The notes beneath the pieces were generated by a model. The model was not told the origin of the DNA. It saw only the letters and a list, made by a program, of their open reading frames with translations, and searched no databases. DNA of 64,000 bases from Butyrivibrio sp. M55 (GTDB lineage Bacteria; Bacillota; Clostridia; Lachnospirales; Lachnospiraceae), in NCBI RefSeq assembly GCF_900116865.1, contig NZ_FPCD01000001.1, positions 124,001-188,000 of the forward strand. The letters run 5' to 3'. Below are positions 35,355 through 42,763 of this stretch, piece by piece. The first letter of the stretch is position 1. Each line of letters opens with the position of its first letter. The translations under genes were made by a program, and so were the position numbers.

Positions 35355-35381
35355 TAAGAAAAAATATATGTTGGCCGATAA
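35355..35381 (+). promoter_or_regulatory. Sigma-D-type promoter for unknown gene in island
   Basis: TAAG (35355-35358), 15 bases, GCCGATAA (35374-35381). One mismatch in the -35 and one in the -10 to the TAAA-N15-GCCGATAT consensus. It lies 55 bases upstream of the ATG at 35437. Confidence 0.7.
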
Positions 35382-35436
35382 TATTATAAAGGGATTATAA
35401 AAAGAGATGGAGCTCAAGAATTATGGAGGATATTAC

Positions 35437-36003
35437 ATGTCACTATTAATTAGTTCTAGTCTTTATGATCCGTATATTCAAAATAATAATGATGGTGCTT
35501 TAAAAAAAGAGACGGTAAAATGCTGTAATAGAGCTACGTCCATAGGGGATGTTGATGAGCATTCTCAATCTTCTTTGAATACTGGAGAAAAGCTTGGGGT
35601 AACATCGTTTGGGGATAAGATGTATGTTGCGACGTATGCTGATTGTTCTACTGAAGAAGAACCAGTTGTAAAAGTTGGTCAGTATGAAGTGAGAATAAAT
35701 GATGTAAATCCTAATAATGCTACTAAACTTGAATTATTTGCATTGATGTCTTATCTTGATAAAAATGGTGCATTGAATAATAGAGGTATTAGTTCTTATA
35801 GTAAGATAAAAGCTTTTTCTTATCAAGCAGAGGCGAATGGTTATTGTTCAGGTTTGGATGATATAGAAAAGATTTTTTCACAAAAACGAGATTGGATTTC
35901 TATTCTTAATAATGCTAAAGAAACGTTTTTGGGAAATTCAGAAACATATCATCAAGCATTGGAAATTGATAAAATGATTTTTTCTCTTTCGTGTAAATGG
36001 TAA
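35437..36003 (+). CDS. Hypothetical protein, putative sigma-D regulon member
   Basis: I do not recognise this 188-residue protein. ATG 35437 is supported by GGAGG at 35425-35429, seven bases upstream. It is Ser/Asn-rich with a KYEVRINDVNPNNATKLELFALMSYLDKNG-like middle (about residues 85-115) and a helical C-terminus. No signal peptide. The N-terminal disordered, Ser/Asn-rich region and middle block recall short proteins that occur with flagellins and late flagellar genes, but this is a guess. The sigma-D promoter makes a motility-linked role likely. Confidence 0.6.
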   Translation: MSLLISSSLYDPYIQNNNDGALKKETVKCCNRATSIGDVDEHSQSSLNTGEKLGVTSFGDKMYVATYADCSTEEEPVVKVGQYEVRINDVNPNNATKLELFALMSYLDKNGALNNRGISSYSKIKAFSYQAEANGYCSGLDDIEKIFSQKRDWISILNNAKETFLGNSETYHQALEIDKMIFSLSCKW

Positions 36004-36033
36004 GATAATATCTGTAAGGTAATGGAGGGTGTG

Positions 36034-36065
36034 AAGCAGATATATTTATCTGGCGCGTGCTTTTT
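36034..36065 (+). terminator. Possible imperfect terminator
   Basis: AAGCAGATA pairs with TATCTG...TGCTT across a GCGCG bulge and is followed by TTTTT (36034-36065). It would close the sigma-D-controlled gene. Confidence 0.35.
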
Positions 36066-36116
36066 CTGAATATAGAAATATTTTACCGTTTATAATATAA
36101 AAGGAGTAAGGGGGGC

Positions 36117-36272
36117 ATGAAAAATAGAAATGAAGAAGAAATTTTAAAAAAAGAATTTGATTTTAGCAAAACTGTAAAGAATCCTTATGCTGAAAAGTCA
36201 ACCATAAATGCACTAGAAAAAGATATTGATTGTACAGATCATAATAAAAAGCTTGAGATTAAATGGAAATAA
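36117..36272 (+). CDS. 51-residue protein, antitoxin-like motif
   Basis: A short coding region with an AAGGAG and GGGGGG ribosome site directly before ATG and a strong terminator right after the stop, so it is likely expressed. It contains EFDFSKTVKNPYAEK, a motif common in small antitoxin-type proteins of the DFSKxxKNPY kind, and many Lys/Glu. No toxin gene is adjacent. It could equally be a short regulatory peptide. Confidence 0.5.
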   Translation: MKNRNEEEILKKEFDFSKTVKNPYAEKSTINALEKDIDCTDHNKKLEIKWK

Positions 36273-36275
36273 AGG

Positions 36276-36310
36276 AATCGCCCACAACTATGCAATGTTG
36301 TGGGCGATTT
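36276..36310 (+). terminator. Bidirectional terminator between small gene and recombinase
   Basis: A perfect 13-bp stem AATCGCCCACAAC (36276-36288) / GTTGTGGGCGATT (36297-36309), with an eight-base loop. It lies between two convergent genes and probably serves both. Confidence 0.7.
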
Positions 36311-36315
36311 ATTCA

Positions 36316-36885
36316 TTATACTAGTTCAACATGGTTCTGGAGTGCTTCTTCCATTTCACGGGCGTCTACACCGAGATATCTCTTTGTAATGTCAGGAGAA
36401 GAGTGCTGGAAAAATTCCATAACGAGAACGATGTTATAGCCGTTGGATTCATATAAACACATTCCACAGTATTTCCTGAAACTGTGGGTGGATACATTTT
36501 CGTAGCCAAGGTATTCGCAGACTTTGCGTAGATATTTCTGGACGGCTCTTTCGCTAATATTAAATATTAGATCTTCGTTTTTAATGTTATTTTCGGTAAT
36601 ATATTTTTTCAGATGTATATAATATTCTTCAGAAACGGTCTTATACCGCTTTTTCTTAGTTTTCATTTCAACAATATTTATCTTGTGGACATTTCCTGCA
36701 GCAATAAAGCTTGAAGGCTTCAGAGCTAGAATGTCTTCGATACGGATTCCGAGATTGGCCTCCGCTATAAGAATCTCGGCGATTCTGGGATTGGCCCTGA
36801 ATTGCTTGGAAGCTCCGGTTCTCATTGTTTCAATTATTTCAGTGTATTGTTCTCTCGTAATCGGTACGGTAGCGTATTGTCCCAT
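36316..36885 (-). CDS. Small tyrosine recombinase (catalytic domain only)
   Basis: A 189-residue site-specific recombinase of the phage-integrase family. The catalytic set is complete: Arg48 (GIR), His134-x-x-Arg137 (HSFRKYC), His161 (FFQHSS) and the nucleophile Tyr170 (TKRYLGVD). There is no N-terminal core-binding (SAM-like) domain, which most integrases of 300-400 residues have, so arm and core binding must be different from lambda-type enzymes. It lies on the minus strand against the flagellar genes. The target site is unknown; two direct repeats of AAATCTGAT lie just upstream at about 36903-36922. Confidence 0.85.
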   Translation of the reverse strand: MGQYATVPITREQYTEIIETMRTGASKQFRANPRIAEILIAEANLGIRIEDILALKPSSFIAAGNVHKINIVEMKTKKKRYKTVSEEYYIHLKKYITENNIKNEDLIFNISERAVQKYLRKVCEYLGYENVSTHSFRKYCGMCLYESNGYNIVLVMEFFQHSSPDITKRYLGVDAREMEEALQNHVELV

Positions 36886-37078
36886 TATTTTAGTCCTTGA
36901 TCAAATCTGATCTAAATCTGATGTCTCTCCATGTAATTTTGAGCCGATTTTTTTGCGAAATTCATGAATTGAATTTTGGCGTTAAAATTGGGCATAACGA
37001 TAGTATATACGTATTTATCGCGTTTTTCAATGATTTTAGGTTCACATAATATGCATTTTGCGAACTTTATATACGTGT

Positions 37079-37094
37079 ACAATGTATACATTGT
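37079..37094 (+). promoter_or_regulatory. 16-bp perfect palindrome, putative operator
   Basis: ACAATGTATACATTGT at 37079-37094, flanked by GTGTAC and by a second TGTACA-type half-site (37099-37104). It is 17 bases upstream of the -35 box of the next gene. The 308-base gap 36886-37193 also contains AATTCATGAATT (about 36959-36970). Confidence 0.45.
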
Positions 37095-37111
37095 AATGTG
37101 TACATTTTGTA

Positions 37112-37140
37112 TTGAGATTAAGAGACTGAGATGATACAAT
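37112..37140 (+). promoter_or_regulatory. Sigma-A promoter for the DNA-binding/coiled-coil gene
   Basis: TTGAGA (37112-37117), 17 bases, TACAAT (37135-37140), with TGA before the -10 box. About 54 bases upstream of the ATG. Confidence 0.7.
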
Positions 37141-37193
37141 AAAGTCAGTAAAAATGCATATTTCATTAAGATTACTATTATTAAGGAGGCATA

Positions 37194-38126
37194 ATGAGCA
37201 ACAAGGAAGTAACTAAGGAAGAAAGAACAGTAGATGATACAACAAAGCCTCGTACAATGAGACTTACGGATGAAACGTTTGAATATATAAAGAAACTGGC
37301 GGCACAACTCGGCGGGAATCAGCAACATGCCGTATCAGAGCTTCTTAGAGTGTATGAAGGACAGATAGAGAAAGATGCTTTACCTGCAGGTGCGGAACAG
37401 CTCGAAGAATTCGAGAAGTACCAGGCTAGGATGCATGATATTTTCATGGATCTTATAAGATCCAGAAATGATGCTGCAGATCTTGCACGCGTAGATTATG
37501 CGAAACAACTTGATACTAAAGATGAGATAATTTGCGAACTTCAGAAAAATCTTAAGGATATAAAAGCCGGAGAAGATGGCGCCACGGAAAAAGCGGAGTC
37601 GCTTCGCAAAGAAAATGATGAATTAAAGCAAAAGATGCAGGATGAGATTGAACATCTGAAAGGAGAGCTTAAGAAAAGTAAAGAAGAGTGCGGCGAATTA
37701 AAAGAACAAGTTTCTTCTATAAAAGAAGAGCTTGCTGAAGCAAAGAAGAATGAATCCGATATAAGGAAGCTTTATGACGAAAGAGTTGCTTCTTCCGTGA
37801 AGCTCATGGATGAAGTGGAAGAACTTAAGAATAAAGAAAATCCTCTCAGAGAGAATATATCAAAAGTTGCTTCGGAAAACAGAGTTTTACTTGCGGAAAA
37901 CGCAAGACTTACGCAGGAGAATAAATCTTTGCGTGATGATATCGAATCTTTAAAAACAACACACACAGCTGAAATTAAGCTTATTACTGCCAATACGGAA
38001 CTTAAGGCTAAGAATGACGCTTATAAAGAATTGCTTGCTGAAAAAGACAGGTATTCTCAGCTTATTGAAAAAATAAAATATGATAGAACGGAAAAAATCC
38101 TTGATAATCTTAAATCGGATAAATAA
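37194..38126 (+). CDS. Predicted DNA-binding protein with long coiled coil (KfrA-like layout)
   Basis: 310 residues. After a charged N-terminus, KPRTMRLTDETFEYIKKLA and QQHAVSELLRVYEGQ (about residues 20-60) look like a ribbon-helix-helix DNA-binding domain. Residues about 70-305 are a nearly uninterrupted heptad coiled coil rich in Glu, Lys and Leu. This is the layout of plasmid KfrA or phage-type partition and nucleoid proteins, without sequence identity shown. TAAGGAGGC ribosome site. It may autoregulate through the palindrome at 37079. Confidence 0.6.
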   Translation: MSNKEVTKEERTVDDTTKPRTMRLTDETFEYIKKLAAQLGGNQQHAVSELLRVYEGQIEKDALPAGAEQLEEFEKYQARMHDIFMDLIRSRNDAADLARVDYAKQLDTKDEIICELQKNLKDIKAGEDGATEKAESLRKENDELKQKMQDEIEHLKGELKKSKEECGELKEQVSSIKEELAEAKKNESDIRKLYDERVASSVKLMDEVEELKNKENPLRENISKVASENRVLLAENARLTQENKSLRDDIESLKTTHTAEIKLITANTELKAKNDAYKELLAEKDRYSQLIEKIKYDRTEKILDNLKSDK

Positions 38127-38131
38127 GAAGA

Positions 38132-38172
38132 TGCCACTCGCGTGATGTAATTAATCGAGTGGCACTTTCTTT
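38132..38172 (+). terminator. Terminator after coiled-coil gene
   Basis: TGCCACTCG (38132-38140) / CGAGTGGCA (38156-38164), 9-bp perfect stem, followed by CTTTCTTTATTT. It may also serve the convergent minus-strand small gene. Confidence 0.65.
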
Positions 38173-38189
38173 ATTTGAAAATTATAAAA

Positions 38190-38312
38190 TTATTTGTTTC
38201 CTTCGTCTGTCTTTTCGCTGTCGCTTGAATTTTTATGGTCAAAAAGCGTAATCCAAATAACAGCACCGATCATAAGAACTGTGCATAGTATAGCTATAAT
38301 ATTAGGAATCAT
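38190..38312 (-). CDS. 40-residue single-pass membrane microprotein
   Basis: Minus strand ATG at 38312 with ACGGAG eight to nine bases upstream. The product is one TM helix (IIAILCTVLMIGAVIWITLF, residues 5-24) and a hydrophilic tail rich in Ser, Asp, Glu and Lys. Function is unknown; such proteins often modulate membrane partners. The next upstream gene on the same strand starts 70 bases away and also encodes a membrane protein. Confidence 0.55.
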   Translation of the reverse strand: MIPNIIAILCTVLMIGAVIWITLFDHKNSSDSEKTDEGNK

Positions 38313-38381
38313 TTTTATCTCCGTTTCTTGCTGGTTTTCAGCATATATTGTTTCTTTGGTATTTATGCGAGGATAAAATGA

Positions 38382-38810
38382 TTATTTTTTGCCATCCTTT
38401 CTCTGGATGTAACGGAGCATTCTGCGTCTTGAAAGGATGATATCTGAAAATGGGAATATAGAGGGGATTGTTGAAAAGATTAGAGAACCCCTGGATATAA
38501 TGACAGAAACTATAAGCGTCAGAATGATGATACGTTTTGTAATTGAGTTCTTTTCGAGCTTTTTGATTAAATCGGTTACGGTCTGCGCATTTTTGATTTC
38601 TGTATCGAAAGAAAAAATTGAAATGTTTTTCCGAATCGATATGGTTCCTGAGGAAGAAGAATGACTGTCGGACGAAAATGTTATAACTGATGTATTTTGT
38701 GCGTTTAAAAGTTTTTCGGAATTATCTATACCAAAAAGAAGACCGTCAATAGCGATGGCCAGTATAAATAACAACAATATCAGTTTTCGTGTAGGGCTAT
38801 ATTGTTTCAA
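38382..38810 (-). CDS. Hypothetical membrane protein with two TM segments
   Basis: Minus-strand protein of 142 residues if started at TTG 38810, which has GAGGAAC six bases upstream. An in-frame start further upstream (38948) lacks a site. There are TM segments near the start (LILLLFILAIAIDGLLFG) and near residue 100 (IIILTLIVSVIIS), with a Ser-rich loop between. No family recognised. It forms a minus-strand pair with the 40-residue membrane gene. Confidence 0.5.
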   Translation of the reverse strand: MKQYSPTRKLILLLFILAIAIDGLLFGIDNSEKLLNAQNTSVITFSSDSHSSSSGTISIRKNISIFSFDTEIKNAQTVTDLIKKLEKNSITKRIIILTLIVSVIISRGSLIFSTIPSIFPFSDIILSRRRMLRYIQRKDGKK

Positions 38811-39287
38811 ATTCCGTTCCTCGTGGAAATATAATAATCCATTAAAAATGCAGATGTAAATATAAAACAAATAATTATGTTTGAATGGGCTTGTAAAATG
38901 AAAAATTAGCACTGAAGCGTTAAAATTAATCACACGTTTGGAACGCAATATTTTTCTTACATGCGGCAGGTTTTATTTTTGTCAAGAAAAATCGCGGAAA
39001 CTTCCATTTGTTTTTGATATTTAGTACTGTACAGTAAATGAAAATGTGTTAAAATAAATTGAATACCACTATATGTAGTATATTGCATGCACTATGAAAC
39101 ATAATTACTAACTTTATTTCATTCATTTTGCTCTAAAATGAAATTACGATTCAAATTGGACTAAAAAAGTTGCATTTAAGCAAGAATTAAGCATTTTAGT
39201 ATGGTAAAATTAATATGCTAAGAAATTAAGTTTCGTTTCTAGTCTGTTTTTTCACTAAAAAATGTAATTTTATATCAGAAGGTGTTT
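38811..39287. other. Gene-free stretch between island and flbD
   Basis: This 477-base AT-rich stretch contains no coding region I can support. TACTGTACAGTA (39025-39036) is a perfect 12-bp palindrome. TGG-TAAAAT at 39202-39210 is a possible extended -10 box for flbD-motA. No -35 box, riboswitch or terminator is convincing. Confidence 0.5.
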
Positions 39288-39461
39288 ATGAACAAGGGAG
39301 TAATTGAGCTTACCAAAATGGATACGCGTAAGATACTCATTAATCCGAGCTTGATCGAGACAGTTGAGAGCAATCCGGATACTGTCGTGGTCTTATCTAC
39401 CGGAAGAAAGCTTATTGTGAAAGAGAGCATGGAAGATATTTGCAGTCTTATCAATTCCTGA
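39288..39461 (+). CDS. flbD: FlbD/SwrD family flagellar protein
   Basis: A 57-residue protein matching the FlbD/SwrD family: VIELTKMD near the start, NPSLIETVESNPDTVVVLSTGRKLIVKES in the middle. In B. subtilis SwrD increases flagellar power, probably through the stator. AGAAGGTG ribosome site. It is followed by motA after 50 bases. In most Firmicutes it directly follows flgE, but here 4.7 kb of other genes intervene. Confidence 0.88.
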   Translation: MNKGVIELTKMDTRKILINPSLIETVESNPDTVVVLSTGRKLIVKESMEDICSLINS

Positions 39462-39511
39462 AACGTGCGGAATAAGATGTTGACTAATTTTTAATGTGAG
39501 AGGTAAATGCT

Positions 39512-40321
39512 GTGGATATTGCGTCGATTATCGGTGTAGTAATGGGAATTGTATTTATGCTTCTTGGAATCATCACGTCCGGAGGCATCGGTTCTGTTGG
39601 AAATTTCTTGGATGCGCCGTCGGCTCTTGTTACATTCGGTGGAGCTTTGATGGCCGTTTTGGCATCCAGACCGCTTGCGGAATTTACAGGCGGACTTAAG
39701 TGTTATACGAAAATATTTAAACTTACTACCGATGATACCAAGGCCGTAATCAAGCAGATCATCGATCTGTCCAATACAGCCAGAAAAGAAGGTCTTCTTG
39801 CTCTGGAAGAAGCTGCCGGCAATCTTGACGATGCTTTTATGAAAAAAGGCGTCATGCTTATTGTTGACGGTACCGAGCCTGAACTTGTAAAGAGCATTCT
39901 TGAGGCCGAGATAGATGCTATGGCTGAGAGACATAAGACTAACTATTCTTTATTTGAAGACATTGCGTCACAGGGTCCTGCCTGGGGTATGATCGGTACA
40001 CTTTTGGGACTTGTTAACATGCTTAATGATATGAGTGATGCATCGAAGATCGGACCTTCCATGGCGACTGCTCTTATCACGACATTGTACGGTTCAGTTA
40101 TGGCGAACTGGTTCTGTTTCCCTGCTTCAGCTAAGTTAAAGGCAAGAAGTAATGCGGAGTACATGTCAAAGAGTATTGTCATTGAAGGACTTTTGTCTAT
40201 ACAGGCGGGTGAAAATCCCCGTGTAACAGAAGAGAAGCTTAAGTCATTCCTGTCACCCGTTGACAGAACGGCTTACGAAGCTGAGACCGGAACAGGTTCA
40301 GCAGGTGGAGGCGAAGAATAA
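39512..40321 (+). CDS. motA: Flagellar stator protein MotA
   Basis: 269 residues with four TM helices (near residues 5-25, 32-50, 150-170 and 185-205) and a large cytoplasmic loop. The GPAWGMIGTLLGLVNML block and proline/charged loop are as in MotA. It conducts ions with MotB. GTG start with GAGAGGTAAA upstream. The TAATG overlap couples it to motB. Confidence 0.95.
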   Translation: MDIASIIGVVMGIVFMLLGIITSGGIGSVGNFLDAPSALVTFGGALMAVLASRPLAEFTGGLKCYTKIFKLTTDDTKAVIKQIIDLSNTARKEGLLALEEAAGNLDDAFMKKGVMLIVDGTEPELVKSILEAEIDAMAERHKTNYSLFEDIASQGPAWGMIGTLLGLVNMLNDMSDASKIGPSMATALITTLYGSVMANWFCFPASAKLKARSNAEYMSKSIVIEGLLSIQAGENPRVTEEKLKSFLSPVDRTAYEAETGTGSAGGGEE

Positions 40322-41154
40322 TGGCAAAAAAAGCAGAAGAAGTAAAACCGGGCGCGCCCGCGTGGACCGCGACATTTGGAGATCTGATGAATCTGCTCCT
40401 TTGTTTCTTCGTACTTCTTTTCTCCATGTCAACTATGGATGCCGCTAAGTTTGAAGAGGTTGCTGCGTCGTTTAGTTCGGCGTTTGGCTTTTTCTCGGGC
40501 GGTGAGATGGCTATCGGCCAGGGTGCACTTATCGGAGACGGTGTGTCACAGCTTACCGAGCTTTCAAGTTATGTAACGTCCATGGGTCTTGCGCAGACTG
40601 GTGAAGATTCCGACACCGAGGATGTGGAAGTCGGTGATATGAATCAGAAGGAACTTATGGAAGCGGCTGAGGAAGAACAGCTCGAAGCTTCGGCGGAGCT
40701 TGCTGAGAAGATTGAGGAAGCTCTCAATGAAGAAGAGATAGAGGATGTTGTTGCTCTTAATTATACGAGTCAGTTTGTTCAGCTTACCATACAGGGTTCG
40801 ATCCTTTTTGATTCTGCCAAGACTGATATCAAGGAAGATGCAAAACCTGTAATAGATAAGGTTGGACAGATACTTGAGACTTATGCCGGAGGAACCGTTG
40901 CGGTTGAAGGTCATACTGATAACGTTCCAATGACTTCTGGCGGAAAGTATGCGAACAACGATGAACTCAGTTCCGGAAGAGCTCTTTCGGTTTTCTATTA
41001 TCTTTGTGAGAACACTAATCTTGATCCTGCGAACATAGTTCATACGGGCAGAGGGGAATATAACCCGATCGCTGATAATTCAACCGATGAGGGAAGAGCC
41101 CGTAACAGACGAGTTGAGATTAAAATATATAATCCACTTAGTTCTTCATACTAA
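40321..41154 (+). CDS. motB: Flagellar stator protein MotB
   Basis: 277 residues. The single TM helix carries the ion-binding aspartate in ATFGDLMNLLLCFFVLLFS (about residue 22). The C-terminal OmpA-type peptidoglycan-binding domain has VEGHTDNVPM, LSSGRALSV and EGRARNRRVEI. A Glu-rich helical linker (about residues 100-145) is a little longer than usual. It overlaps motA by one base. Confidence 0.96.
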   Translation: MAKKAEEVKPGAPAWTATFGDLMNLLLCFFVLLFSMSTMDAAKFEEVAASFSSAFGFFSGGEMAIGQGALIGDGVSQLTELSSYVTSMGLAQTGEDSDTEDVEVGDMNQKELMEAAEEEQLEASAELAEKIEEALNEEEIEDVVALNYTSQFVQLTIQGSILFDSAKTDIKEDAKPVIDKVGQILETYAGGTVAVEGHTDNVPMTSGGKYANNDELSSGRALSVFYYLCENTNLDPANIVHTGRGEYNPIADNSTDEGRARNRRVEIKIYNPLSSSY

Positions 41155-41172
41155 AAGAGGGGGATTTTTCAA

Positions 41173-41715
41173 ATGAAAAAGAATTTACTATCAATCATCA
41201 TTCTGGCTTTACTTGTTGTAAATATCGCCATGACGGGCTTTATGCTCTTGAGTGTTATGACAACAAATTCCCAGACGGCCAAACTTGTTTCCGACATAGC
41301 GGCTGCGCTTGAACTTGAGACAAGCGGCGGTGTCGGCGGAGGTCTTAACACTGAGCCTTCAGAGCCTTCGGGAGTTAATGAAATAGCTACATTCGGATTT
41401 GTAGGAAATCAGGACAGACTTACCATCAATCTTAAGCCCGGTAATGACGGCAAATCACATATGATGGTTGTTGAAGTTGTTTTTTCCATGAATACAGCCA
41501 ATCCTGATTATGCATCATATGGCTCATCCGAGCAGCTTTCAGGAATGAGAGACCGTGTGAAGTCAATTGTTACCGATACACTTTCAAGTTATTCAATGGA
41601 AGAGCTTCAGGAAAACAGTCAGCCGGCAAAAGACGCAATTGTAGATAAGGTAAGAGAACTCTACAATTCCAACTTTATTTACAGAGTTGATTTCAGCAGT
41701 GTGCTTTATCAGTAA
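41173..41715 (+). CDS. fliL: Flagellar basal body-associated protein FliL
   Basis: 180 residues with an N-terminal TM helix (about 5-27) and a C-terminal domain ending in LYNSNFIYRVDFSSVLYQ. FliL supports the stator. Identity is supported by position between motB and fliM and length. A GAGGGGGA ribosome site precedes the ATG. Confidence 0.88.
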   Translation: MKKNLLSIIILALLVVNIAMTGFMLLSVMTTNSQTAKLVSDIAAALELETSGGVGGGLNTEPSEPSGVNEIATFGFVGNQDRLTINLKPGNDGKSHMMVVEVVFSMNTANPDYASYGSSEQLSGMRDRVKSIVTDTLSSYSMEELQENSQPAKDAIVDKVRELYNSNFIYRVDFSSVLYQ

Positions 41716-41775
41716 TGCTGCATTTTATTAAAAAGGATACGCCGATAGCTACTTATCGGAGGAAGGAGATCCAAC

Positions 41776-42759
41776 TTGAGCGAAGTACTGTCACAAAATG
41801 AAATAGATGGTCTGTTGGCAGCACTTAATAGCGGTGAACTAGATGTAGATCAGATGCAAGCCGCAGACGAGAAAAAAGTCAAAGATTATGACTTTAAGCG
41901 TCCGGCGAAGTTTTCCAAGGAACATCTCAGAACTTTGGAGATGATATACGAGCATTACGGAAGACTTTTGTCTACTACATTACCTTTATATCTTAGAAAG
42001 AATGTTACGGTGTCGGTTGCTAACTCAGAGACGGTTACATATTCGGAGTTTAGCAATGCCCTTTCAAACCCGGTTATTTTGGGGGTTATAAGCTTCCTTC
42101 CCTTACAGGGAACGATTATTTTGGAACTGCAGGCCAACATCGGATTCTCTTTTATCGACAGGATGCTTGGTGGTACCGGCATCGGACTTGATAAACCGAG
42201 ACCATTCACCGATATTGAGATGCCACTTATAGAGAAGCTTGTGACTATTTGCATGCAGCTTATGGTAGAACCGTGGCAGAATGTTGTTTCTATCAATCCG
42301 GTCATGGAAAAGATAGAGACAAACCCGCAGTTTGCACAGGTTATTTCACCTACAGACATGATCGCCATTGTCACTCTTAATATTAAGATCGGTGAAACGG
42401 AAGGACTTATGAATGTATGCCTTCCTTATTTCACACTTGAGAGTGTTATGGATAAACTTAATACCAAGTTCTGGTTCTCCACGATGCAGAAGAACGTGGA
42501 TGAAGACTTCGGAGAATATCTTGAGACCATGGTTAAACATGTTGATGTTCCCGTAAGAGCGGTTCTTGGTAAGTGTAATGTTTCCGTTAATGACTTTGTT
42601 CATTTGCAACCCGGCGACATTATCAGACTTGATAACAGAGTAAACACGGATATGCAGGTTTACGTTGGAAATATCTACAAATTCACCGGTTTGCCCGGTA
42701 CTACGAAAGATAAATACGCCGTCAGGATTACGTCGGTAGTAAGAGAGGAGGAAGAGTAG
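41776..42759 (+). CDS. fliM: Flagellar motor switch protein FliM
   Basis: 327 residues. The N-terminal LSQNEIDGLLAAL is the CheY-P binding peptide. The CheC-like middle (GGTGIGLDKPRPFTDIEMPLIEKL) and C-terminal SpoA domain are complete. TTG start with GGAAGGAGATCC upstream. It overlaps nothing; fliY begins four bases later. Confidence 0.96.
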   Translation: MSEVLSQNEIDGLLAALNSGELDVDQMQAADEKKVKDYDFKRPAKFSKEHLRTLEMIYEHYGRLLSTTLPLYLRKNVTVSVANSETVTYSEFSNALSNPVILGVISFLPLQGTIILELQANIGFSFIDRMLGGTGIGLDKPRPFTDIEMPLIEKLVTICMQLMVEPWQNVVSINPVMEKIETNPQFAQVISPTDMIAIVTLNIKIGETEGLMNVCLPYFTLESVMDKLNTKFWFSTMQKNVDEDFGEYLETMVKHVDVPVRAVLGKCNVSVNDFVHLQPGDIIRLDNRVNTDMQVYVGNIYKFTGLPGTTKDKYAVRITSVVREEEE

Positions 42760-42763
42760 GAGC

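Noticed and set aside
36886-37193. Invertible promoter switch controlled by the neighbouring recombinase
   Set aside because: Only short local palindromes and a direct repeat are present; no pair of inverted repeats flanks a promoter.
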